From Peptacetobacter hiranonis (lineage in GTDB: Bacteria; Bacillota; Clostridia; Peptostreptococcales; Peptostreptococcaceae), in assembly GCF_008151785.1 (NCBI RefSeq), contig NZ_CP036523.1, positions 1,364,001-1,428,000 on the forward strand: 64,000 nt of DNA, read 5' to 3'. Below are positions 34,278-42,264 of the stretch, one piece after another. The notes under the pieces are model-generated. The model did no database searches. It saw only the letters and a list, made by a program, of their open reading frames with translations, and was not told the origin of the DNA. How positions within the stretch are numbered: position 1 is the stretch's first letter; every line of letters starts with the position of its first letter. The position numbers were made by a program, and so were the translations under genes.

Positions 34278-35468
34278 TTATATACCTTTTTTTATCATTT
34301 CATTTATCATAGAATCAAATCCCGAACTATTAAACATAAACAATACTATATCTGCATCGCTCTCTTTTATAATCTCTGTATAACTTTTTTTGATATCTGT
34401 TATATTTCTAGGATCAACTAATTCTGTTTCTTTAAAGAAATCTCTAAATAGCCAAGTAGTCGCTCCTTGCATAGAATCTCTAATCACCAATATCTTTTTG
34501 TCTGAAAATGCATCATCATTCTTTATTTTTAATATATTCATCTGTGCTCCACGAGAATATGCTCCTCCATAATCCCATTCTTTTTCATGTCTACTCGTAG
34601 CGATTACATCTTCTTCTTTAACTGTTTCTCCATTTAAAAAGTATTCAGCATTGTTATTTTTATTTTCTTTAATAGTAAAATAATCTGGGTACTCCTTTTC
34701 TCTTACAACCATACATATATTTTTGTTATAACTACCCTTAAATTTTTTACTATCCACAGTTATTTCTTTATACTTATCAAAAATATTTTTTAAATTTTCT
34801 GAACTTACATCCAAATCCATCTCTTCTATAATTCTTTTAAATCCTTCAAATGCTCCTTTTCCATTCCAATGGTGATCAGTTTTAAAATACATACTTTCCA
34901 ATTCTTTTTTACTAAATTTGTTCATCATATAATCATCCATCTCTATATAATTTATAACTTCCTTATTAAGTTTATCCTCAAATCCCTTAATATTCTTATC
35001 TATGCTGCTTGTTTCTATGTACTTTGGATAAATATGTTTAAGTACATTAGTTTTGTGCGGTGTCATAGCAAAATAAACATCCTTACCTTCACTTTTTCCA
35101 ACCTTAGCCAATTTATTTATAGCATTTGAATATCTATTAAGTCGCTTTTCATTAAATACATTTGGAAATTTTCCCAAAATCCAGTTATTATCTACAACAT
35201 AGTAATTCCCAACCTCTGTCTTGTTTAGAATATAGTCTGTAACTGTATTTACACCTATTAAAAAATCTCTAAATACAAATTGGTCATTATAATAGTCTTC
35301 ATATTCTTTTGAAAAATTTTCTCCTCCTACTTTTTCTAAGCTAGGTCTTTTACTCAACGTTCTATTCTCTACTTTACTGTATTCTTTATCTGGAGAAATA
35401 GTATTAAATACAAAAAATGTAACTATTATAACCAAAAAAGGAATTATTATGTATCTATTCTTTTTCAT
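34278..35468 (-). CDS. DHHW family (AlgJ/AlgX-like) envelope protein
   Basis: 396 aa. One N-terminal membrane anchor (about 6-24), then an external domain. The hallmark FKTDHHWNGKGAF lies near residue 200, and KKILVIRDSMQGA with TRHEKEWDYGGAYS follows; these are SGNH-hydrolase-like features shared with AlgJ/AlgX, which add acetyl groups to polysaccharides. It lies 27 bp after an MBOAT gene, the membrane acyl donor of such systems. Together they probably acylate a cell-surface polymer. The polymer is unknown. RBS AAGGGAGAAG. Confidence 0.85.
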   Translation of the reverse strand: MKKNRYIIIPFLVIIVTFFVFNTISPDKEYSKVENRTLSKRPSLEKVGGENFSKEYEDYYNDQFVFRDFLIGVNTVTDYILNKTEVGNYYVVDNNWILGKFPNVFNEKRLNRYSNAINKLAKVGKSEGKDVYFAMTPHKTNVLKHIYPKYIETSSIDKNIKGFEDKLNKEVINYIEMDDYMMNKFSKKELESMYFKTDHHWNGKGAFEGFKRIIEEMDLDVSSENLKNIFDKYKEITVDSKKFKGSYNKNICMVVREKEYPDYFTIKENKNNNAEYFLNGETVKEEDVIATSRHEKEWDYGGAYSRGAQMNILKIKNDDAFSDKKILVIRDSMQGATTWLFRDFFKETELVDPRNITDIKKSYTEIIKESDADIVLFMFNSSGFDSMINEMIKKGI

Positions 35469-35495
35469 TTTCTATTCTTCTCCCTTCAATATTTT

Positions 35496-36920
35496 TTAAA
35501 ATCTAAAATATAGAAACGGATTGTATGTAGAACTACAAAGCATTATTGTAGATACTAATACACACATACTCAGACTTAGCCCGTATAAAATCTGTAAACT
35601 CTTACTTTCATTTACATCTATTTTTGAATTTATATATTCTTTTGCTATTTTTACTACTGGAGTTGATAGTATCATAGCTGCTATTATCACATACCAGTAG
35701 TCTATAATATATATGTATAATTGATTACTTACTATTGGATTATTTGATAATCCAAACATAACTTTATAAAAGTCTAGTGCATCTCCAATTGTTAAAGATC
35801 TAAATATTACAAACAATAATGTTACTGTAGATAATACGTATATATGTCTGAAAGCATTAGACCTCTTTTCCAGCCATTCATTCAAAAAGGCTCTCTCCAT
35901 TGCTATTATCAATCCATATAAAAGTCCCCATATTACAAATGTCCATTCTGCTCCATGCCACATTCCTGTCAAGAACCAAACTATAAATATATTTCTATAT
36001 ATCTTTAACTTTGATACTCTACTTCCACCTAATGGTATATAAACATAATCTCTAAACCAACTTCCTAAAGATATATGCCATCTTCTCCAAAATTCTGAAA
36101 TACTTTTAGATATGTATGGATAATTGAAGTTCTCTAAAAAATCAAATCCAAACATTTTCCCAAGACCGATAGCCATATCTGAATATCCACTAAAATCAAA
36201 ATATATTTGTAATGTATAACAGATTATTCCTAACCACGATTCCAATACCGATATATTTCCAATAGCTGCATTAAACACTCCATCTGCCACAACAGCTAAT
36301 TGATTAGACAATATGACTTTTTTTCCTAAACCTATACAAAATCTATTTACACCATCAGCAAATTTTTCTTCTGAGTGAATTCTTTGATTTATTTGGTCGG
36401 CTACAGTCTGATAGCGTACTATAGGTCCTGCTACAAGCTGAGGGAATAGTGCAACATAAGTTCCAAAATCTATCACACTTTTTTGAGCCTTTGCATCTCC
36501 TCTGTAAATATCTATTGTGTATGACATTGTCTGGAATGTATAGAAAGATATTCCTATTGGAAGAGGTAAATGAAGTAAAGGAATATTTGTGTTGAATACA
36601 ATATTTACATTAGATACTATAAAATCCGCATATTTGAAAAATCCAAGCAAACTTAAATTAATAATCGCCGAAGATATTACATATCTAAATGCCTTTTTTC
36701 TATTTCCTTTATTTAAATTTTCTTCTACTTTCATTCCATGTGTATAATCCACAATTGTTGAAAATATCATAAGTAAGACATACACAGGTTCTCCCCAAGC
36801 ATAAAAAAGCAAACTCATTATGAAAAGAACAATATTTTTCCACTTATCTTTTGCCCCATAATACATTAAAAGTGTTATAGGTAAAAATAAAAATATAAAA
36901 AGTAAGCTACTAAATACCAT
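35496..36920 (-). CDS. MBOAT family O-acyltransferase (AlgI/DltB-like)
   Basis: 474 aa with about ten to twelve membrane helices. Key blocks are PIGISFYTFQTMSYTIDIYR, FPQLVAGPIVRY, FDFSGYSDMAIGLGKMFGF, ISEFWRRWHISLGSWFRDYV and the catalytic His in TGMWHGAEW. Proteins of this type pass acyl groups across the membrane to polysaccharide or teichoic acid. It is the first gene of the MBOAT-DHHW unit and has a LytTR-like direct repeat 75 bp upstream. There is no dltA/dltC nearby, so O-acetylation is more likely than D-alanylation. RBS GAGGAG. Confidence 0.92.
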   Translation of the reverse strand: MVFSSLLFIFLFLPITLLMYYGAKDKWKNIVLFIMSLLFYAWGEPVYVLLMIFSTIVDYTHGMKVEENLNKGNRKKAFRYVISSAIINLSLLGFFKYADFIVSNVNIVFNTNIPLLHLPLPIGISFYTFQTMSYTIDIYRGDAKAQKSVIDFGTYVALFPQLVAGPIVRYQTVADQINQRIHSEEKFADGVNRFCIGLGKKVILSNQLAVVADGVFNAAIGNISVLESWLGIICYTLQIYFDFSGYSDMAIGLGKMFGFDFLENFNYPYISKSISEFWRRWHISLGSWFRDYVYIPLGGSRVSKLKIYRNIFIVWFLTGMWHGAEWTFVIWGLLYGLIIAMERAFLNEWLEKRSNAFRHIYVLSTVTLLFVIFRSLTIGDALDFYKVMFGLSNNPIVSNQLYIYIIDYWYVIIAAMILSTPVVKIAKEYINSKIDVNESKSLQILYGLSLSMCVLVSTIMLCSSTYNPFLYFRF

Positions 36921-36994
36921 ATTTATTCACACTCCTCATTTAACTATTCGATAAAATCATATTATCATTTTATTTTCCTAAATAATTAAATTTT

Positions 36995-37027
36995 GCGCGA
37001 ATGGTATGAAAATGTGCCTAAACGGTA
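36995..37027 (-). promoter_or_regulatory. LytTR-type direct repeat upstream of the MBOAT gene
   Basis: Minus strand TACCGTTTAGG and TACCATTCGCG, 21 bp apart, the same 10-bp spacer (CACATTTTCA) as at 34242 except for one base. An AT-rich -10 region follows. Confidence 0.65.
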
Positions 37028-37197
37028 AAAAAACTGTATAAAATCAAATTTTATACGTTAATATCTCTCGGGGATTGAAGTCATAGACAAACTCCTCTCC
37101 AGGCAATCAAGTTGCATTGTCGAGTTCGTTTTGTCTATGACCTTCAATCTACCAAGTTAGCTATTATCCCTATAAATTTTGATTTTATACAGTTTTT
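37028..37197 (+). repeat. Hairpin element E7, minimal core without the inner helix
   Basis: Arms ACTGTATAAAATC/GATTTTATACAGT, GATTGAAG/CTTCAATC and CATAGACAAA/TTTGTCTATG enclose CTCTCCAGGC-aatcaagtt-GCATTGTCGAG. The inner helix of the other copies is missing, so the left and right blocks are cut short. It is the only intact copy oriented away from the adjacent 3' end: its left block is on the plus strand although no plus-strand gene ends before it. Confidence 0.8.
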
Positions 37198-37250
37198 ATA
37201 TAGTAAATTCATAAATAAACTTGATGTTGAACAATCTTGTAAATGTTATA

Positions 37251-37586
37251 GTATATTGTATTACAGTACATTTTTATTATTTAATCTTTTATAAATTTAC
37301 TAACTAAAAAAGTGGATAAAATCAAAATTTGCTAAAACTATTAATGGTATCTAGCATATGAGTTATATAGACAAAACTCTCTCGACAATCTGCAAGCGTG
37401 TATTTTATTCACAACAATACATATTACTTACACGCACGCTGAAGCCTGGAGAGAAGTTTGTCTATATCTCATATGCTTTCATAATAACAAAGGATTAGCA
37501 AATTTTGATTTATCCACTCTTGCATATAGTAAATTTATAAAAGATTATAATAATAAAAAGACTGCTGCAATTTATGCAACAGTCCC
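37251..37586 (-). repeat. Hairpin element E8 downstream of the histidine kinase gene
   Basis: About 335 bp. Core in gene sense CTCTCCAGGCTTCAGCG, helix GTGCG/CAC, GCTTGCAGATTGTCGAGAG, then arms CATATGAG.TATATAGACAAA shared with E1 and E9 and an outer stem TAAATTTATAAAAGATTA. The right end is a terminator hairpin, GACTG TTGCA/TGCAG CAGTC with T5, 11 bp past the kinase stop codon. With E7 and the LytTR site it fills the 676-bp gap 36921-37596. Confidence 0.85.
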
Positions 37587-37596
37587 TCTATTTTCA

Positions 37597-39057
37597 TTAG
37601 TTTAAAGGTATTAATATTTTTATCATAAGTTTATCATCATCATAGTCTATCACAACATCTCCATCATAAGCCTTTGCAGATGTTTCAATACTTCTAATTC
37701 CTATTCCATGGACAAAGTCGTCCTTTTTCTCCGTGATAAATCTACTTCCTGCTCTTTTTATCTTATTTGTTTTACTGTTTTCACAGTATATTACATAGTA
37801 CCGTTTTATCTTATACGCCTCAAGTTTAATATATTTCTCTCCATTCTCAATCTTTTGACAAGCTTCAATCGCATTGTTTAACACATTTGAGAAAATGTTA
37901 GATATATCTGCATTCTTCATAAAGCTCAATTCCTTAGAGTTTACATTGGTTTCAAAATCTATACCTTCTTTGATACAAACTTTTTTCTTTTCGTTTAAAA
38001 TTATATCTACTATAGCATTTCCAGTGCTTTTTACATCGTTGCTATTATTTAATTGTTCCTTCAATTCATCTATATACTGCCTTGATTCTTCGCTGTTTTG
38101 ATTGAGATTACTTATATTTTCAAGATGATTTTTCATATCGTGGTACAATTTTCTCACCTGCATCTGAGATTCTTCAAGGCTAGAATAGTATTCTTCTTGA
38201 AGTTTTAGTTTGCTATTCATCAAATCTTGCTTTGCTCTTTCATCATTTTCCTTTTTAATCATAATAACTAGATATATGGTCATTATTAGATTTAAGAAAA
38301 TTAAATCTGGAAGTACCTGTATTTGTAGTAGATGCCTTTCTGATGTCAATAATTTTCCATATATAAAACCTATCTTCCCTATAGAAATTACGTTTAAAAA
38401 CTCTAAAACGAATAATATTATTACGTTCATCAATAGTATATTTATCCCATACACATATACTCTATTATTGTTTACCAGTTTTTTTATAATCTTTACAATT
38501 CCAAGCATAAATAAAAATACAAGAAAAGCTATTAATATAACAGAAAAATCAAACCAATTCCACTCTTGCAAACTCAATTTTGTAACCATTTCTGAAGAAA
38601 TAGAGTCCTTTTTCCACATTATAAATAGTATTCTTGGAATTACCACATCGCATATTAGTGAAAGGTATTTTGTAGTCATTACGAATAAAAATGCTGATTT
38701 TATGCAACTTATATTGTATTCTTTCTTATATACTTTAACTAAAAGTATTAAAAATGGTATGTTGAACATCCACCTTACTACCATATACCCCCTAATTTCA
38801 CCCATTGAAAGAAATCTTACTAAGAAATCTCTAAATATCATTTTTCTATACGGTATAAATCCACTTCCTGTATATATTTCCCATATTCTGATTTCCCTTA
38901 CTAGTATGTATGTAATAGCTATCATAAAAAGCTGCACAGTTATATTTCTTTTTTTAGATATTTGCGCATCTCTTTTGTACTCGACTACAGTATTAAATAC
39001 GAAAAATACATTAACTACACTAAAGATATATATAAATTCTCTAAATATTTTTTCCAC
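37597..39057 (-). CDS. AgrC-like sensor histidine kinase (GHKL type)
   Basis: 486 aa. About seven membrane helices occupy residues 1-265. A coiled linker leads to the phospho-acceptor His in KLYHDMKNHLENI (about 306). The ATPase domain has the N box NVLNNAIEAC and the G box GIGIRSI. The layout is that of AgrC/ComD-type kinases that sense peptides outside the cell. It starts with GTG at 39057, whose last base pair overlaps the TAG stop of the response regulator gene, so the two are coupled. No agrB or agrD-like gene is in the window, so the signal may be external, for instance an antimicrobial peptide. Confidence 0.88.
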   Translation of the reverse strand: MEKIFREFIYIFSVVNVFFVFNTVVEYKRDAQISKKRNITVQLFMIAITYILVREIRIWEIYTGSGFIPYRKMIFRDFLVRFLSMGEIRGYMVVRWMFNIPFLILLVKVYKKEYNISCIKSAFLFVMTTKYLSLICDVVIPRILFIMWKKDSISSEMVTKLSLQEWNWFDFSVILIAFLVFLFMLGIVKIIKKLVNNNRVYVYGINILLMNVIILFVLEFLNVISIGKIGFIYGKLLTSERHLLQIQVLPDLIFLNLIMTIYLVIMIKKENDERAKQDLMNSKLKLQEEYYSSLEESQMQVRKLYHDMKNHLENISNLNQNSEESRQYIDELKEQLNNSNDVKSTGNAIVDIILNEKKKVCIKEGIDFETNVNSKELSFMKNADISNIFSNVLNNAIEACQKIENGEKYIKLEAYKIKRYYVIYCENSKTNKIKRAGSRFITEKKDDFVHGIGIRSIETSAKAYDGDVVIDYDDDKLMIKILIPLN

Positions 39058-39767
39058 TAATTACCACCGCCTAAGCGCCAGAAGAACTTTTCTTTGAGAT
39101 CCTTGTACTTAGTTCTTCCAATTGGTATGTCTTTACCATTGTCTAAAACAGCTGTATATCCTTTGATTTTATTTATATAATCAAGGTTTACAATGAAACT
39201 CTTTTGACAGTGATAAAACATATTTGAGTCTAATTCATTTTTTATTTCAGATAGTGTCTGTCTTGTTTCGCTATTGCCCTTTTCTGAATGTATGATTACT
39301 TTTCTGTTTAAAACTTCAATGTATAGTATATCTCGCTGATATATTTTCTTAATCCCATCATCAGATTTTACAACTAAATACTTTCCCTTGCTCTCCTCTA
39401 CATCTTTGATGCACGATTTTAAATGCTTTGCTACTATATCCTCATCCACTGGCTTTAATAGATACCTATACGCTCTCACTTCATAGCCATCAGATATATA
39501 ATCAACTAAAGATGTGATAAAAATTATCTCCATATTTTTATCGTTTTCTCTTATTTTTCTAGCAGTATCCATTCCATTTATATCGCCCATAAGTATATCC
39601 AAAAACAGTATATCTATTTCACCAACATTTTCTTGTAATAACTCTTCCCCAGAAGAAAATGTCTTTATTCTATAATCTCTATCATTGTCAAACATAGTCT
39701 TTTCAACTACATTTTTTATTTTTTCCCTTATTTCTTTTTCGTCATCGCAAATTCCTATCGTAAGCAT
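39057..39767 (-). CDS. LytTR family response regulator (AgrA-like)
   Basis: 236 aa. Receiver domain 1-120 with acidic pair DDE, phospho-acceptor Asp in DILFLDILMGDINGMDTARK and Lys in YLLKPVDED. LytTR DNA-binding domain 130-236 (SDDGIKKIYQRDILYIEVLN ... CQKSFIVNLDYINKI, IPIGRTKYKDLKEKF). It is first in the pair with the kinase. The direct repeats at 30472, 34242 and 36995 fit its expected sites, making the downstream envelope genes its likely regulon. RBS AAAGGAGG. Confidence 0.92.
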   Translation of the reverse strand: MLTIGICDDEKEIREKIKNVVEKTMFDNDRDYRIKTFSSGEELLQENVGEIDILFLDILMGDINGMDTARKIRENDKNMEIIFITSLVDYISDGYEVRAYRYLLKPVDEDIVAKHLKSCIKDVEESKGKYLVVKSDDGIKKIYQRDILYIEVLNRKVIIHSEKGNSETRQTLSEIKNELDSNMFYHCQKSFIVNLDYINKIKGYTAVLDNGKDIPIGRTKYKDLKEKFFWRLGGGN

Positions 39768-39820
39768 AAAATCCTCCTTTCGATTTAAAGAATTCTATTA
39801 TTACATTATCAGAAATTTTT

Positions 39821-40564
39821 CTATTTGCAAAGGTATCTTCTCTTTCCTACGCTTTTCTTTCCGTATTCGATAGCTTCAACAGGACAATTGCAGATACAAG
39901 CCATACAATGTGTGCAATTATTTCCCCAAACTGGCTTATTATCCACTAATTTTATATTGTTTAGCATACAAAGTTCCTCGCATTTTCCACAACCTATACA
40001 ATTATCCTTAACGTAGAATTTATCTGCCTTTACAAATTTTTTGTAAAATATATTATTTACAAATCCGCTCTTTACCTTGTCAAATGCTCTTAGCTTTCTT
40101 TCTTCAAATTTCTTACATTCTTTTATCTCATCGGCTGCTTTTTCTATAATAGGATTAGCTTTTTGTATTATTGATTTTGATTCTTCTTCGCTTGGAACTG
40201 GAAACATCGCTATATAGTTTTCAGGCATTATAATTTCTTTGATACCCATAAATTCAAAACCTTTTTCTTTACATAATATTGATATTGTTTCTTCTGCATT
40301 TCCTATATCGCTTCCACAGTTCATAACAAAGTATGCTTTTTTACTTCCTTCAAAGTTTGATTTTCTTATAAATTCATCAAATACTCTCGGAATTCTCCAG
40401 CCATAAGTTGGACAGACAAATACAAATGGTTTTTCTGAGTTAAGAGTGGGATTTTCGTTGTTTTTTATGTATTTTGTAGAATCTATTATTCCATCTTCTG
40501 TTATTTTTTCTATTTTTTCTGCTATGTATTTGCTATTTCCAGTACCTGTAAAGTATACTATCAT
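39821..40564 (-). CDS. EFR1-family flavodoxin/ferredoxin fusion protein
   Basis: 247 aa from the ATG at 40564, preceded by GGGGGAA; longer frames upstream lack an RBS. N-terminal flavodoxin-like domain begins MIVYFTGTGNSKYIAEKI with the FMN phosphate loop TGTGNS. The C-terminus has two 4Fe-4S ferredoxin motifs, CIGCGKCEELC and CTHCMACICNCP. It should be a soluble electron carrier of unknown partner, common in clostridia. It lies 53 bp upstream of the LytTR regulator gene on the same strand. Confidence 0.88.
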   Translation of the reverse strand: MIVYFTGTGNSKYIAEKIEKITEDGIIDSTKYIKNNENPTLNSEKPFVFVCPTYGWRIPRVFDEFIRKSNFEGSKKAYFVMNCGSDIGNAEETISILCKEKGFEFMGIKEIIMPENYIAMFPVPSEEESKSIIQKANPIIEKAADEIKECKKFEERKLRAFDKVKSGFVNNIFYKKFVKADKFYVKDNCIGCGKCEELCMLNNIKLVDNKPVWGNNCTHCMACICNCPVEAIEYGKKSVGKRRYLCK

Positions 40565-40591
40565 TTCTGTTCCCCCTTTAGTTATAAATAT

Positions 40592-40640
40592 GGTGCTGCC
40601 AAAGAATGTGTAAAACACTCTTAAAACAGCACCACTTTTT
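40592..40640. terminator. Hairpin between pyrC and the flavodoxin gene
   Basis: GGTGCTG ... inner GTG/CAC ... CAGCACC, T6 on the plus side. For the minus-strand pyrC it would be a weak terminator because only ATATTTAT follows. Confidence 0.5.
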
Positions 40641-40682
40641 TATTTCATATTAAATTTTTTATTTTATTCTTTATAAGATTTT

Positions 40683-41951
40683 TTATTTATCTTCGTAAGC
40701 TATTCTTCCGTTGCAGATAGTGTATTTTACTTTACCTGTCATTTCCATTCCTGTAAATGGAGTGTTTTCTGCTTTTGAAGCGTAGTCACCTGCTATCCAT
40801 TTTTCATTAGGATCAAATATTACTATATCTGCTGGTTTTCCTTCTGCTATATTTGCAGTATCTAAGTTGTATAATTCAGCTGGTTTTACAGACATTTTTT
40901 CCATTAACTGAAGGTATGTAAGATGTCCTGCATTTACTAAAGACATTATTCCTAATGCTAAAGAAGTTTCTAATCCTATTATTCCACTTGGGCAATTCTG
41001 GAATTCGCCAGTTTTTTCCTCAGTTGTGTGAGGTGCGTGGTCTGTCGCTATTATTTCTATTGTGTTGTCTTTTAAACCTTCTATTATTTTATCTCTATCC
41101 CAAGCTGTTCTTAGAGGTGGGTTCATTTTTGCAAATGTTTTGTGCTCTCTAACAGCATCTTCTGTCAATGTAAAGTGGTGTGGAGATGCTTCAGCGTACA
41201 CTCTTGCACCATGCTGTTTTGCAAATCTAACCATATCAACAGAATTTCCTGAGCTTATATGCTGTATATCAACTTTAGCTCCTGTTTTCATAGCCATCAT
41301 ACAATCTCTTGCAACCATTACATCTTCTGCTACGTTTGGAGCACCTACAAGACCTAACTCTTTTGCAACTTCTCCTGCGTTTACACCAGGGTTTCCTATT
41401 AATGAAGGATCTTCTTCGTGGAAGCTTAGTGGCACATCTAATTCTTTTGCCATTTCCATAGCTTTCATTACAAGAGCTGTGTCGTTTATTGGAAGTCCAT
41501 CGTCTGTGAATCCTAATGCTCCAGCTTCTTTAAGAGTTTTCATATCTACTAATTCTTTTCCTAAAAATCCTTTTGTTATTGCAGCAGCCTGAACTATGTT
41601 TATTGGAACTAATTCTGCTTTGTTCTGCACATAGTTTAATACTTCAACGCTATCTACAACAGGTTTAGTATTTGCCATACATACAACTGTAGTAAATCCA
41701 CCTTTTGCTGCTGATGCAGAACCTGTTAATAAGTCTTCTTTATGCTCAAATCCTGGATCTCTAAAGTGAACGTGAACATCTATAAGTCCTGGAGCAACTA
41801 TTTTACCAGCTGCATCGATTACTTTTTCAAATCCATTCTCTTCAATTCCTTTTTCTACTTTTAATATTTTTCCATTTTCTATTGCGACATCCATTACTTC
41901 ATCTGTGTTTGTCGCTGGGTTTACAAGTCTACCATTTTTTATAAGTATCAT
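40683..41951 (-). CDS. pyrC: Dihydroorotase
   Basis: 422 aa from the ATG at 41951 (AGAAAGGATTGG ahead; the longer frame has no RBS). A class I, zinc-dependent amidohydrolase that cyclises carbamoyl aspartate to dihydroorotate in pyrimidine synthesis. Metal ligands: DVHVHFRDPG, SFHEEDPSLIG, DIQHISSG and EIIATDHAPHTTEEK. I found no PyrR-binding leader or attenuator before it. pyrE is 1.8 kb away on the same strand, but the transporter at 42265 lies between them on the other strand. Confidence 0.95.
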   Translation of the reverse strand: MILIKNGRLVNPATNTDEVMDVAIENGKILKVEKGIEENGFEKVIDAAGKIVAPGLIDVHVHFRDPGFEHKEDLLTGSASAAKGGFTTVVCMANTKPVVDSVEVLNYVQNKAELVPINIVQAAAITKGFLGKELVDMKTLKEAGALGFTDDGLPINDTALVMKAMEMAKELDVPLSFHEEDPSLIGNPGVNAGEVAKELGLVGAPNVAEDVMVARDCMMAMKTGAKVDIQHISSGNSVDMVRFAKQHGARVYAEASPHHFTLTEDAVREHKTFAKMNPPLRTAWDRDKIIEGLKDNTIEIIATDHAPHTTEEKTGEFQNCPSGIIGLETSLALGIMSLVNAGHLTYLQLMEKMSVKPAELYNLDTANIAEGKPADIVIFDPNEKWIAGDYASKAENTPFTGMEMTGKVKYTICNGRIAYEDK

Positions 41952-42098
41952 CAAACCAATCCTTTCTGATTTAAAATTATCGCCAATATTATACAATTTT
42001 TATTTCAACTTCTACTTTCATTTTAAGTGTCCATTGTTAATTACAATTATACACTATTTTCGTTGACTTTCTAGTAAAAATAAGATAAACTTATATTT

Positions 42099-42130
42099 AG
42101 CTTTTGAAAGTTTTTTCAAAGGCTTTTTTA
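42099..42130 (+). terminator. Terminator-like hairpin upstream of the YjiH-like gene
   Basis: AGCTTTTGAAA / TTTCAAAGGCT followed by TTTTTT on the plus strand, 135 bp before the transporter start. No plus-strand gene ends before it, so it may be a leader attenuator. Nothing else is seen in the gap 41952-42264. Confidence 0.5.
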
Positions 42131-42264
42131 ATGTAATTTAAATTTGTTTATTATAGTCTAAAAGAGATTTATTTTAAAAAGATAATATTACTTTTAGAAT
42201 ATTTATTAATAAAAATTAAATTTCATAAAAATATTTAAAATCTAAGTTCTTAGGAGGGATTATT

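Noticed and set aside
41952-42264. PyrR or UMP-type attenuator for the pyr genes
   Set aside because: The only hairpin (42099-42130) has its T run on the plus strand, in front of the YjiH-like gene, not pyrC.
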